In this document: one piece after another, positions 16,851 through 25,899 of the stretch
How the letters are laid out: each line of letters begins with the position of its first letter
How positions within the stretch are numbered: position 1 is the stretch's first letter
Origin: Lachnospiraceae bacterium EP-SM-12S-S03
GTDB taxonomy: Bacteria; Bacillota; Clostridia; Lachnospirales; Lachnospiraceae
NCBI GenBank assembly: GCA_020540725.1
Contig: JAJBSL010000009.1
Coordinates: forward strand, 1-64,000
Length of the DNA: 64,000 bases
Direction: 5' to 3'
Notes under the pieces: model-generated
Told to the model about the DNA's origin: nothing
Seen by the model: the letters and a program-made list of their open reading frames with translations, nothing else
Databases searched by the model: none
Program-made: the position numbers and the translations under genes

Positions 16851-19016
16851 TTAAATTTCGTACCAAACGATTTCATTGGCATCAAGATCAAGATCAAAGC
16901 TTGTTCCATCGCCTTTGTATACCGTCGTACTCTGTGGCTCATATGTGTTGTTTACAACACAATATTTACCATTTTTTACGTAAGCATGTACTTCTACATT
17001 GAAGTTACTGCTGAACCATTTGTGCAGGTTCTCTTCATCATGAGCAGACCAAATGATAGAACGATATAATAGACGGCTGTTCTCAAAGCTATATGGAAGT
17101 CCGCTGATATATACGCAGCGTCCATTTCCAAATTCATTCACTGCCATCTGCACTTCTTTATCAATCTGTCTCAAAATCGTTGTTCCGTCCAGCGCAAAAA
17201 TATTCTTCTGTCCTTCACCGAAATCAATATCTTTTGTACAGTCTTCTTTGATAAAGTGATCATGTTCTTCCCAATTGTATTTGTCGGTATTCAAGTTGAA
17301 TCCATTTTCTTTCTCTACACCAAGAGCATTCGCAAGTTGGAAGTATCTTCCTTCCCACTGGTAAGCAGTCGGCTCACCAACACCGATAAATCCGCCTCCG
17401 TTATAAATGAATTTCTTCACAGCCGTTACAATACGTTCATCTTTCCATTCTGCTCCACCACTGTGGGCTGTATAAGCGCCCCCTACGTTGATGATCACAT
17501 CCACATCGTCCAATACAGCGGCATCGTTTCTAATATCATCAAAGCTGATAAAACGCACATCGAACGGTGCTCCGGAAAGCGTCTCAATAATTCCTGCATA
17601 AGAATAGTTCTGTTTCTGATAAAGCGCATGATGTACCATATGCGGTCCCCATGCTCTCATCTTGCCCCAACAATTCAAAACAGCAACTGTTTTTACGCAG
17701 TATGGCGTTGTCCCTTTAATATTATCATATAACGTACGGAATTCATCACATACACTTTCTACATAATCAATAAATTCCGGGAATTCCATCGCAAGTTTCA
17801 AGTATCCGCCGTATCCAATTCTATCGATCGGCTTTCTTAAAATTGCACGGCGTGCCGTCACCCAGTTTACCTTTGCTTCTTTTACCGGATCTCCGCCTTC
17901 ATGGAATGTATCCGGGAAGAAGTATGGAAGAAATCTTCCTTCCGTATATTTTACATTTGGGATATCGCTGATCAGGCGAAGCGTAGAACCATTTCCTACA
18001 CTTCCTACCACCGCATCCAAACCAATCGATTTGAATTCTTCCATAAATGGTTCTGTTCCGATCCAGTGATCTCCCAGGAACATCATAGCTTCTTTGCCAA
18101 GTTCATGTGTTAAATCTACCATTTCCTTTGCCAGTTTTGCTACTTCTCTTCTCTGGAATGCCTGGAAATCTCTGAATTCTTTTGAAGGAATGCGATACTG
18201 ATTATTCATATATCCCTGATCGATAATATATTCCGGACGGAACTTATATCCCACTTCTTTTTCAAACTGCTCTAATATATACGGGCTTACAGAAGCAGAG
18301 TACCCATACCAGTCCACATATTTTTCTCTTGCCAACTCATCGAAAATCAGCGTAAACTGATGGAAAAATGTTGTATAACGAATAACATCAATATGTGGAT
18401 TCTCTTCAATATACTTACGAAGACGTCTCATTGTAAACTCTCTTGTCTTAGGCTGACGAACATCAAAAGTAATCTGTTTCTCTACACCTTTCCAGTCATT
18501 AACAACTGCATTGTACATATGTACCGGATCCCACATAATGTATGCCAAAAAGCTCACTGTATAATCATGAAATTCTTTCGCATTATGAATGGTCACATCT
18601 CCAGTCTCATCACTATAATCCCATTCATCTACTGCAACCACTTCTCCAGTTGTACGGTCGATGACTTCCCACCATCTCGTAATATCATCGTTAGAATTGA
18701 CTTTCAGCATATCCGGGTAGAGATGATCCATCAAATGGATCGAAAGTTCATTCCCTGTTGCCGTATGAAAGGACGTCATAATATACATCTGCTGAATCTC
18801 GTCCGGATTTGCCTTCGCCCAATCATTGTCCTTTCTCGTTGTGTAATATGTGGAATAAACTTTGGCATCTACATTCCGAAGTTCTTCCGGATAGTCTGTT
18901 CCGTCACAGTCACGGATCGCATCTGCGCCCCATCGTTCTACCAAATCCAAAGTTTCTTTTACCACATCTACATCTGTAGGTATTGTTACTCTTCCTTTTC
19001 TCTTATCCTTTTCCAT
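16851..19016 (-). CDS. gnpA: 1,3-beta-galactosyl-N-acetylhexosamine phosphorylase (GH112)
   Basis: Phosphorolyses galacto-N-biose (mucin core) and/or lacto-N-biose (milk, blood-group glycans) to galactose 1-phosphate and the N-acetylhexosamine; cytoplasmic, no signal peptide. It is 721 residues, the GH112 length. Hallmarks are ERWGADAIRDCDGTDYPEEL near residues 27-46 and FLGDHWIGTEPF, where Asp316 aligns with the general acid described for the Bifidobacterium enzyme. The C-terminal part is the usual glutamine-amidotransferase-like and beta domain. The start at 19016 is set by AAAGGA 8 bases upstream. No sugar transporter or galactose gene is adjacent. Preference for either disaccharide cannot be read here. 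Confidence 0.93.
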   Translation of the reverse strand: MEKDKRKGRVTIPTDVDVVKETLDLVERWGADAIRDCDGTDYPEELRNVDAKVYSTYYTTRKDNDWAKANPDEIQQMYIMTSFHTATGNELSIHLMDHLYPDMLKVNSNDDITRWWEVIDRTTGEVVAVDEWDYSDETGDVTIHNAKEFHDYTVSFLAYIMWDPVHMYNAVVNDWKGVEKQITFDVRQPKTREFTMRRLRKYIEENPHIDVIRYTTFFHQFTLIFDELAREKYVDWYGYSASVSPYILEQFEKEVGYKFRPEYIIDQGYMNNQYRIPSKEFRDFQAFQRREVAKLAKEMVDLTHELGKEAMMFLGDHWIGTEPFMEEFKSIGLDAVVGSVGNGSTLRLISDIPNVKYTEGRFLPYFFPDTFHEGGDPVKEAKVNWVTARRAILRKPIDRIGYGGYLKLAMEFPEFIDYVESVCDEFRTLYDNIKGTTPYCVKTVAVLNCWGKMRAWGPHMVHHALYQKQNYSYAGIIETLSGAPFDVRFISFDDIRNDAAVLDDVDVIINVGGAYTAHSGGAEWKDERIVTAVKKFIYNGGGFIGVGEPTAYQWEGRYFQLANALGVEKENGFNLNTDKYNWEEHDHFIKEDCTKDIDFGEGQKNIFALDGTTILRQIDKEVQMAVNEFGNGRCVYISGLPYSFENSRLLYRSIIWSAHDEENLHKWFSSNFNVEVHAYVKNGKYCVVNNTYEPQSTTVYKGDGTSFDLDLDANEIVWYEI

Positions 19017-19070
19017 CACGTAATTCCTTTCCTTTTTTATGCGTGCTTCACTATCACGCACCATATTTTT

Positions 19071-19079
19071 ATTATATCA
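19071..19079 (-). promoter_or_regulatory. Extended -10 promoter candidate for the GH112 gene
   Basis: TGATATAAT on the minus strand is a perfect extended -10 (TGnTATAAT), 55 bases upstream of the start codon. Its TGA is the stop codon of the upstream protease gene. No -35 hexamer is placed correctly, as is allowed for extended -10 promoters. Confidence 0.45.
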
Positions 19080-19985
19080 TTCTTTTCTGTCAATTTCTAT
19101 GTCTTTCTGTGGCTCCATAAACATATTTCGTATCACAACAAAAACAGCCGCACCGAGAGCAGCAAAGACTACTGTAATGATCACTACTCTTATATAGCTT
19201 TGGAATATCCACGTAAACAAATTCACTTTCGTTCCGATAACCGAGACAAGATTCGCACAAATATGAAATAATATTGGTGCTTTTAGGCTTCCATACTTCT
19301 CATAAAGCCATGCAAGAATACATCCCACCATTACTCCATACACTCCCTGCACAATGTTGCCATGATACAGACCAAATACCAAACCACTAATTAAAATTGC
19401 CCGACTCGGCCCTACCATGCACCTTACTCTTCTATAAATCAATCCACGAAACATTAACTCTTCAGCAATAGGCGTGATAAATCCAAGCCCAATCAACTGC
19501 ACTACAAAGCTCCCCGAGTATAAAGCTGTACTGGCTTCCTGATATCCTTCACTGTAAGCTCCCATATTGCTCAGGATGAGAATACTGTTAAACGCAATAT
19601 TCGCAGCAATACTAAACAAGACAATAAAAATATATCTTCCTGCTTTCGCCTTCGCGACTTGAGGAATACCGATTCTTAACTCATACTTCTTATCACGATG
19701 GAACATCCAAAAGAAAAACGGAATTGCACACAGCGCTGAAACCGCAGTAATCAGCGTAATATGCTGCATAAACTGTTCAAGCAGCATATTCATAGTCTCT
19801 TCACTCACATACATCTGCTGCATGTTTTCCAAACTTTGCACATCCACCCCTTCCATCAATTTCGGAAGATTGGATAACACGATTCCCATGATCGCAATGA
19901 TCTCTACGATCAGCGTTACTCCATAATAAACTAAAAACGGTGAAATAAGAGAGAAAAACCCTCTTCTTTTTACATTTTGCGGCAT
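19077..19985 (-). CDS. CPBP family intramembrane glutamic endopeptidase
   Basis: Polytopic membrane protein of 302 residues in the CPBP (Abi/Rce1-like) family. The catalytic motif PIAEELMFRGLIYRRV (EExxxR) falls near residue 165, and the second conserved element FGLYHGN about 35 residues later. Around eight hydrophobic helices are visible, with an extracytoplasmic insert after the first. Family members cleave or process membrane peptides, or confer bacteriocin self-immunity; nothing here fixes the substrate. It lies 40 bases downstream of alaX on the same strand. Confidence 0.88.
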   Translation of the reverse strand: MPQNVKRRGFFSLISPFLVYYGVTLIVEIIAIMGIVLSNLPKLMEGVDVQSLENMQQMYVSEETMNMLLEQFMQHITLITAVSALCAIPFFFWMFHRDKKYELRIGIPQVAKAKAGRYIFIVLFSIAANIAFNSILILSNMGAYSEGYQEASTALYSGSFVVQLIGLGFITPIAEELMFRGLIYRRVRCMVGPSRAILISGLVFGLYHGNIVQGVYGVMVGCILAWLYEKYGSLKAPILFHICANLVSVIGTKVNLFTWIFQSYIRVVIITVVFAALGAAVFVVIRNMFMEPQKDIEIDRKE

Positions 19986-20025
19986 AATCTTTTCCTCACT
20001 TTCATAGACAATATTCTAATTCTCC

Positions 20026-21183
20026 TTAGGAAAAGTTGCAAATAAAATAATTATAAATTTCTTCTCCATTTCCCGTCACAGAGCCTTGCACCATCTCTGG
20101 TTTTCCGCCACCACGTCCATGGAATTTTTCATTCATAAGCTTTGCTGCTTCTCTTGTATCCACAGTTTTACTTCCGATTACATAACGGTATCCATTCTCA
20201 TCATCCCCTGCAAATACTGCACAAATACCGGCACTACGTTCCAACACAAGATTCACAAGTTCTCTTGGTTCATTTCCACTTAGATTGCGTTCCATGAGGC
20301 ACACTGCCTTTTCGCCCTCCGGAATATCTTTCGCTTTATAAGAAAGAAGCTGCATCTGAAGTTTTGCGATTTCCTGCTTTAAGCTTAATTTTTCTTCTTT
20401 CAAATGTTCCACTACATCACAGACTTCATGCTCTTTCGCAGAAAAAGACACCGCAATATTCTTCACACTTGTTTCTTTCTCACTATAATCTGCAAGAGCA
20501 CGGAATCCACTCAACATAGAAATACGCACTCCACCTTTATAGTTCTGTAAATTCGTAAGCTTTATAAGACCAATTTCTCCTGTCTTACGCATATGCGGTG
20601 CGCAGCAGGCACAACAATCGTATCCCTCAATCTTGATGATTCGCACCTGACCGTCAATCTCAATCTTACTGCGGTATGCCATCTTCTTTAATTCTTCCTC
20701 AGATGGGCAGATCGTCTGGATATCGATATTTTTAAATACTGCCTCATTGGCAAGATATTCGATTTCTTTCATCTGTTCCTTCGTGATCACTCCATTGAAG
20801 TCCATAGTCACATCTTCTTTTCCGAGATGAAACCCTACATTATCATATCCATACAGTTTGTTTACAAGTCCGGATACAATATGTTCTCCCGAATGCTGCT
20901 GCATTCTTACAAAACGTTCTTCCCAGTCGAGAACACCATCTACTTTTGTTCCTTCTGAAAGCGGCGCCTTTGTATAATGATAAATCAGCCCTTCTTTCTC
21001 CTTTGTGTCAAATACCTGAATCTCATTTAGCATTCCGATATCACCGCTTTGTCCGCCCCCTTCAGGAAAAAAGGCAGTTCTGTCAAGAACTACCTTATAA
21101 TCTTCTCCCGATTGTTCACAGGATAAAACTGTTGCGGTAAATGTTTTCATATAACCATCCTGGTAAAACAATTTCTCCGTCAT
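20026..21183 (-). CDS. Alanyl-tRNA editing protein (AlaX, long form)
   Basis: Free-standing trans-editing factor of 385 residues that deacylates Ser- or Gly-tRNA(Ala). It carries the AlaRS second additional domain with the zinc site: QQHSGEHIVSG (HxxxH) and CCACCAPHM (Cys...His). A coiled-coil then leads to a C-terminal DHHA1-like domain ending with the GRGGGKPEMVQGS signature. There is no aminoacylation domain, so it is not alaS. The start lies 2 bases after the argS stop codon, so the two synthetase-related genes are probably translationally coupled. Confidence 0.92.
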   Translation of the reverse strand: MTEKLFYQDGYMKTFTATVLSCEQSGEDYKVVLDRTAFFPEGGGQSGDIGMLNEIQVFDTKEKEGLIYHYTKAPLSEGTKVDGVLDWEERFVRMQQHSGEHIVSGLVNKLYGYDNVGFHLGKEDVTMDFNGVITKEQMKEIEYLANEAVFKNIDIQTICPSEEELKKMAYRSKIEIDGQVRIIKIEGYDCCACCAPHMRKTGEIGLIKLTNLQNYKGGVRISMLSGFRALADYSEKETSVKNIAVSFSAKEHEVCDVVEHLKEEKLSLKQEIAKLQMQLLSYKAKDIPEGEKAVCLMERNLSGNEPRELVNLVLERSAGICAVFAGDDENGYRYVIGSKTVDTREAAKLMNEKFHGRGGGKPEMVQGSVTGNGEEIYNYFICNFS

Positions 21184-21185
21184 TT

Positions 21186-22952
21186 TTACATCCTCTCCGG
21201 CGCCTCAAATCCGAGCATATCAATACATGCTTCAAATACTTCTTTTGTCAAAAGAAGCATGGAAATGAAACTTGCCTGTCTCTCTTCGTTTTCTTCTGCT
21301 AAAATCTTCGTCTCATGATAGAAACGGTTGAATGCATTCGCAAGTTCATACACATACGCACATATTTTATGCGGCGCTTTCTCTGTATAAGCATTTTCGA
21401 TTGCTTCGTTAAATCTTGCAAGTTCCAGCATAAGATTCTTTTCACTCTCAGCCTGCGCCGACTTCACGATTCCTTTTACCGGCTCACTTTTTGCTTCCTT
21501 ATATTTATTCAAAATCGATTTGATACGAACTACCGTGTATAAGATGTATGGACCTGTATTCCCTTCTGCGGAAGTAAATCTGTCCACATCAAACACATAG
21601 TCTTTGGAAGCCTGATTGGAAAGATCTCCATACTTAATTGCAGAAAGTCCTACGATCTTCGCTGTCTTTCTTGCTTCTTCCTCCGAAATCGCACGGTTCT
21701 CCATGATTTTTCCATACATACGCTCCTCGATGTCTCCGATGAGACTTTCAAGACGCATCACACCGCCCTCTCTTGTCTTGAACGGTTTTCCATCTTTTCC
21801 ATTCATAGTACCGAAACCGATAAACTGCAGTTTTGTATCATCTCTTACAATGTGTGCTTTTCTTGCACTTCTAAATACCTGTACAAAGTGAAGCTCCTGG
21901 CGTTTATCTACCACATATACCACCTCGTCCGGATGATATAGTTTCTCACGCTCAATCAAAGTCGCAAGATCCGTTGTTCCATACAAAGAAGCTCCATCGG
22001 ATTTTAAGATCATACAAGGCGGGATTTCTTTTGTGTCTGTCTCTTCCTTCACATCGATCACAAGCGCTCCGTCATCATAATGTGCATACCCTTCTTTTTT
22101 CAGATATTCCACCATATCCGGAATATAAGGCTGTGCATCGGATTCCCCTTTCCAAAGGTCAAACTCCACATTTAAGTTCGCATAATTCTTCTTGAGATCC
22201 GCAACCGACACGCGCATAATATGATTCCAGATTGCCGTATATCCTTTGTGTCCATTCTGAAGCAAATAGGTCGCGTGAAGCGCTTCTTCTTTATACTCTT
22301 CATGTTCTTTTGCATATGCACTGGCTGTCGGATAAATCTCTTCCAGCTCATCAATTGTAAACGGTGCTTCTTCCGGGTATTCTCCTTCAAATGCTTCATC
22401 AAAATACGGAAGCTCCGGTTTTCTCTTCTTAAGTTCCGTAATGATCAGCCCCATCTGGTAACCCCAATCTCCAAGATGTACATCCCCTATGACCTGATCT
22501 CCTGCGAAACGCGCAATTCTCTTTACACTCTCGCCGATAATCGCAGTTCTCAAGTGTCCTACATGAAGTGGTTTTGCCACATTGGCTCCACCGTAATCAA
22601 TGATAATCGTCTTCGGATTCTCTGCTTTCTCAAATCCAAGACTCTCCTCGCTGCTCATTCCATTCATATACTCTGCAAGAAATTCTGCATTCACCTTCAT
22701 ATTAATAAATCCAGGTTTTACAGACTCCACTTCCGCAATGAGAGTACTCTCTTTCAACTGATTCACCACATCATCCGCGATCATAAACGGTGCCTTGTGG
22801 TATTCCTTTGCCGCAGCCATTGCTCCGTTGCACTGGTATTCGCACAAATCCGGACGATTCGACAATGTAACCTTCCCGTACTTCGGATCATAGCCTGCTG
22901 CTTCAAATGCATTTCCAAGCTCTGCGCTTAGCATATCTGCCAATTTCTTCAT
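21186..22952 (-). CDS. argS: Arginyl-tRNA synthetase
   Basis: Class I synthetase of 588 residues. It has the N-terminal Add1 domain, the HIGH equivalent in ANVAKPLHVGHLRTAIIGE, the Rossmann fold with a connective insertion, the KFKTREGGVMRL region in place of KMSKS, and a C-terminal anticodon-binding helical domain that ends with AFNRFYHE...LGFEAPERM. The frame is open to 23054, but ATG 22952 follows GAGGAGG with ideal spacing. The leader is too short for a T-box and none is seen. It is followed directly by alaX. Confidence 0.97.
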   Translation of the reverse strand: MKKLADMLSAELGNAFEAAGYDPKYGKVTLSNRPDLCEYQCNGAMAAAKEYHKAPFMIADDVVNQLKESTLIAEVESVKPGFINMKVNAEFLAEYMNGMSSEESLGFEKAENPKTIIIDYGGANVAKPLHVGHLRTAIIGESVKRIARFAGDQVIGDVHLGDWGYQMGLIITELKKRKPELPYFDEAFEGEYPEEAPFTIDELEEIYPTASAYAKEHEEYKEEALHATYLLQNGHKGYTAIWNHIMRVSVADLKKNYANLNVEFDLWKGESDAQPYIPDMVEYLKKEGYAHYDDGALVIDVKEETDTKEIPPCMILKSDGASLYGTTDLATLIEREKLYHPDEVVYVVDKRQELHFVQVFRSARKAHIVRDDTKLQFIGFGTMNGKDGKPFKTREGGVMRLESLIGDIEERMYGKIMENRAISEEEARKTAKIVGLSAIKYGDLSNQASKDYVFDVDRFTSAEGNTGPYILYTVVRIKSILNKYKEAKSEPVKGIVKSAQAESEKNLMLELARFNEAIENAYTEKAPHKICAYVYELANAFNRFYHETKILAEENEERQASFISMLLLTKEVFEACIDMLGFEAPERM

Positions 22953-23075
22953 GATCTTCCTCCTCAAACAATAAAATGTGTATATTTGTATATTAAGGTT
23001 AAAATAAGTGATGTTAACTTTATATATTCTATCACATGAAAGAAAGTACAACAACCATATATTGCAAAAGATTCC

Positions 23076-23104
23076 TTGCTTTTTTCTTTTTCTTGTGTTA
23101 TTAT
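23076..23104 (+). promoter_or_regulatory. Promoter of the rubredoxin fusion-nfo operon
   Basis: TTGCTT (23076-23081) and TATTAT (23099-23104) are 17 bp apart, 35 bases before the start codon. Confidence 0.65.
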
Positions 23105-23106
23105 TT

Positions 23107-23121
23107 TAGTAATGATTACTA
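23107..23121. promoter_or_regulatory. Fur/PerR-shaped 7-1-7 operator
   Basis: TAGTAAT-G-ATTACTA is a perfect inverted repeat with the 7-1-7 architecture of Fur-family boxes. It starts 2 bases after the -10 hexamer, so a bound repressor would cover the transcription start. Each half differs from both the Fur and the PerR consensus at two positions. A Fur-family regulator is encoded at 55670-56143. Confidence 0.6.
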
Positions 23122-23139
23122 TTATTAGGAGGTTATATT

Positions 23140-23784
23140 ATGAACAAAAATGTATTTCGCAACTTTTCCTATGGAGTGTACGTTGTTTCCACACTGGATA
23201 ACAACCGCCCGACAGGATGCATCGCCAACAGCATCATGCAGATCACATCTTCTCCTGCCACCGTTGCAGTCAGCATGAACCACGACAATTACACCAACTC
23301 TTGTATCGAAGCTTCCGGAAAGTTTGCCATATCAATCTTATCCGAAGATTCCGATCCCGGACTCATCGGAAATTTTGGTTTCCAATCCGGCAAAGACATC
23401 AACAAATTCGATACTGTTTCTTACGAAACAATCGGTGATCTCCCGGTAATTACCGATGCATGCGGATACATTACATGCAAAGTGATCGATAAGATGGAAA
23501 CCTCCACACACACGGTCTTTCTAGGTGAAGTCGTGGAAGGAGATATTCTGAAAAACGAACCGGCAATGACTTACGCTTATTATCACAAAGTTGTAAAAGG
23601 AAAGAGCCCGAAAAATGCTCCAACTTACATTGCCGAAGAAGAAACAAAGACAGAATCTGCCGCCAAATGGGTATGCGGCATTTGCGGTTATGTCTATGAC
23701 GGGGATACTCCATTCGAAGAACTTCCGGACACTTACACATGCCCAATCTGTAAGCAGCCGAAATCTGTATTCAAACAGCAATAA
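23140..23784 (+). CDS. hrb: Flavin reductase-rubredoxin fusion (high-molecular-weight rubredoxin)
   Basis: Protein of 214 residues. Residues 1 to about 150 form an FMN-binding flavin-reductase domain ([12 protein letters not shown], then RPTGCIANS). About 20 residues of linker join it to a C-terminal rubredoxin with both iron-binding knuckles, [13 protein letters not shown] and [13 protein letters not shown]. In anaerobes this fusion (Hrb, flavoredoxin type) passes electrons from NAD(P)H to flavodiiron O2 or NO reductases. The Fur/PerR-shaped operator and the endonuclease IV gene 23 bases downstream fit a role in oxygen defence; that role is inferred. Confidence 0.9.
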   Translation: MNKNVFRNFSYGVYVVSTLDNNRPTGCIANSIMQITSSPATVAVSMNHDNYTNSCIEASGKFAISILSEDSDPGLIGNFGFQSGKDINKFDTVSYETIGDLPVITDACGYITCKVIDKMETSTHTVFLGEVVEGDILKNEPAMTYAYYHKVVKGKSPKNAPTYIAEEETKTESAAKWVCGICGYVYDGDTPFEELPDTYTCPICKQPKSVFKQQ

Positions 23785-23807
23785 TTTTCTGTAAAGAGGT
23801 ATACATT

Positions 23808-24716
23808 ATGTTAAAGCTAGGATCCCATGTGGGAATGAGCGGAAAGGAAATGCTTCTTGGTTCCGCCAAAGAAGCTGTTTCCTATGGTGCAAATACATTT
23901 ATGTTCTACACCGGAGCTCCGCAAAACACAAAACGAAAAGAAATCTCAGAGCTGAATATCGCTCCCGCTTGGGATTACATGAAAGAACACGGGATTGAAG
24001 AGATTATCGTTCACGCACCTTACATCATCAATTTGGGGAATTCTATAAAACCTGAAACATTTGATATTGCGGTAAAATTTCTCGCTCTGGAGTTGGAGCG
24101 AAGTGCAGCCTGCAAAAGCAACACATTGATTCTTCATCCAGGCGCTCATGTCGGCGCTGGTGTCGATGCCGGAATCGATCAGATTGCCAAAGGAATTAAC
24201 GAAGTTCTTACAAAAGATACCACCTGCAACATTGCTTTGGAAACTATGGCGGGAAAAGGTTCCGAAATCGGAAGAACATTCGAAGAATTGGCACGAATTT
24301 TTGACAAAGTCACTTACAACGAAAAACTCCGTGTCTGCTTTGATACGTGCCACGCCCACGACAGCGGGTACGACATTGTACATGATTTTGACGGTGTTAT
24401 GGAACAGTTCGACAAGATCATCGGAAAGGACCGGATTGCAGTCTTCCATATTAATGATTCCAAAAATGTGCGCGGCGCTGCAAAAGACAGACACGCGAAC
24501 ATCGGATTCGGAGAACTTGGTTTTGACACCCTTTCCTACATTATTCACCATAAAGATTTTGAAGAGATTCCTAAAATTCTGGAGACACCATACATTCCTT
24601 CTCCTACAAAGGAGAAAAAGTCTTACGCTCCATATAAATATGAAATCGAAATGCTCCGAAACAACACTTTTGACCCGGATGTAATGGAGCATATTATAAA
24701 CGATAACGAAAATTAA
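23808..24716 (+). CDS. nfo: Endonuclease IV (AP endonuclease)
   Basis: Class II AP endonuclease of 302 residues that cuts 5' of abasic sites and oxidised bases in base excision repair. It is a TIM barrel with a trinuclear zinc site. Ligand motifs are visible: [57 protein letters not shown] and [11 protein letters not shown]. It lies in one transcript with the rubredoxin fusion and ends at a terminator, so repair and oxygen detoxification appear coupled. Confidence 0.96.
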   Translation: MLKLGSHVGMSGKEMLLGSAKEAVSYGANTFMFYTGAPQNTKRKEISELNIAPAWDYMKEHGIEEIIVHAPYIINLGNSIKPETFDIAVKFLALELERSAACKSNTLILHPGAHVGAGVDAGIDQIAKGINEVLTKDTTCNIALETMAGKGSEIGRTFEELARIFDKVTYNEKLRVCFDTCHAHDSGYDIVHDFDGVMEQFDKIIGKDRIAVFHINDSKNVRGAAKDRHANIGFGELGFDTLSYIIHHKDFEEIPKILETPYIPSPTKEKKSYAPYKYEIEMLRNNTFDPDVMEHIINDNEN

Positions 24717-24717
24717 C

Positions 24718-24749
24718 CCAAAGCTTCTCCTTCCGTGAGAAGCTTTTCT
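24718..24749 (+). terminator. Terminator of the hrb-nfo operon
   Basis: AAGCTTCTC (24721-24729) pairs with GAGAAGCTT (24737-24745), 4 bases after the nfo stop, with a short T-run. Confidence 0.8.
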
Positions 24750-24750
24750 A

Positions 24751-24779
24751 TTGACAAAAAAACCATTATACTTTATTAT
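24751..24779 (+). promoter_or_regulatory. Promoter of the GntR-ABC operon
   Basis: A perfect TTGACA (24751-24756) and TATTAT (24774-24779) are 17 bp apart. Confidence 0.8.
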
Positions 24780-24800
24780 TGTATTAGATATTTAATACAA
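24779..24800. promoter_or_regulatory. Inverted-repeat operator, probably for the GntR regulator
   Basis: TTGTATTA-GATATT-TAATACAA is a perfect 8-6-8 inverted repeat that abuts the -10 hexamer and covers the predicted transcription start. This is where YtrA-type GntR proteins repress their own operons. Confidence 0.65.
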
Positions 24801-24832
24801 TTTACAAATATAAAAGATGAGGTGATACATTC

Positions 24833-25204
24833 ATGCCATGGCAACTAGATAATGATCGGCCGATTTATCTGCAGCTTATGGAACGGATCCAACGGGATAT
24901 CATCTCCGGAGTCTACCATGCCGGAGACAAACTTCCCTCTGTAAGAGATTTGGCTCTCGAAGCAGCAGTAAATCCCAATACAATGCAAAAAGCTTTATCC
25001 GAGCTTGAGCGGAGCGGCATCGTCTACTCCCAAAGGACAAGCGGACGATTCATTACGGAGGACACAAAAATGCTTGAGAAATTGAAAAACGATCTTGCAG
25101 GAGAACACATTCGTGATTTCTTAGAAAAAATGGAACATTTAGGCTTCCCAAAGGAAGAAATACTTACACTTGTTGAACAAACCATGAAGGAGGAAAATTC
25201 ATGA
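24833..25204 (+). CDS. GntR-family regulator, YtrA subfamily
   Basis: Short GntR regulator of 123 residues. The N-terminal winged helix-turn-helix (PIYLQLMERIQRDIISG, KLPSVRDLALEAAVNPNTMQKAL) is followed by a brief helical dimerisation tail and no ligand domain, as in the YtrA subfamily. These control adjacent ABC exporters, often linked to cell-envelope stress or antibiotic peptides. Its stop codon overlaps the ABC ATPase start by 4 bp. The palindrome at its promoter suggests autorepression. The inducer is unknown. Confidence 0.92.
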   Translation: MPWQLDNDRPIYLQLMERIQRDIISGVYHAGDKLPSVRDLALEAAVNPNTMQKALSELERSGIVYSQRTSGRFITEDTKMLEKLKNDLAGEHIRDFLEKMEHLGFPKEEILTLVEQTMKEENS

Positions 25205-25899
25205 AACCACTTGTAGAATGCTGCTCACTCACTAAAAAGTTTGGTGAATTTTACGCACTTAACAATCTCTCTGTTTCTATCGGACGAGGTGAAATCATCG
25301 GATTACTCGGCCCGAACGGAAGCGGAAAAACCACTTTGATCAAATTAATAAACGGTCTTTTGACTCCGAGTCTTGGTTCCATTTACGTAGATGGTTTAAA
25401 GCCCGGTGTGGACAGCAAAAAAATTATATCTTATTTACCAGAGCGCACCTACTTAAGCCAGCACAAAAAAGTCAAAGATATCATCTCCTATTTTGAAGAT
25501 TTCTATGACAATTTTCAAAGTGAACGTGCTTACGAGATGCTTTCTCACTTGGAAATCGATCCGGAAGCCCGCTTAAAAACATTATCGAAAGGTACCAAAG
25601 AAAAAGTTCAGCTTATTCTTGTCATGAGTCGCGACGCCGATCTCTACATACTAGACGAACCGATTGGCGGTGTGGATCCTGCTGCGAGAGACTATATCTT
25701 AAAAACAATTCTCTCAAATTACAACGAGAATGCTACGATTTTAATTTCCACCCACTTGATTTCAGATATTGAAAACATCCTAGACCGGGTAATTTTCATT
25801 CAAAACGGACAACTTGTAATAAATAAAACAGTAGATGATATAAGACTCGAACAAGGAAAATCCGTAGATACACTTTTCAGGGAGGTATTCAGATGTTAG
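25201..25899 (+). CDS. ABC transporter ATP-binding protein
   Basis: ATPase subunit of 232 residues in the BcrA/YtrB-like group. Walker A is GPNGSGKTT (about residues 38-46), the signature motif is the variant LSKGTKEK rather than LSGGQ, and Walker B is LYILDEPIGGVDP; the H-loop is in STHLI. It overlaps both its neighbours by a few bases, showing tight coupling with the GntR regulator and the permease. Likely energises export of a peptide, lipid or drug; substrate unknown. Confidence 0.93.
   Translation: MKPLVECCSLTKKFGEFYALNNLSVSIGRGEIIGLLGPNGSGKTTLIKLINGLLTPSLGSIYVDGLKPGVDSKKIISYLPERTYLSQHKKVKDIISYFEDFYDNFQSERAYEMLSHLEIDPEARLKTLSKGTKEKVQLILVMSRDADLYILDEPIGGVDPAARDYILKTILSNYNENATILISTHLISDIENILDRVIFIQNGQLVINKTVDDIRLEQGKSVDTLFREVFRC

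Noticed and set aside
22953..23139. T-box riboswitch before argS
   Set aside because: The leader is short, AT-rich and lacks the T-box sequence and the stem I pattern.
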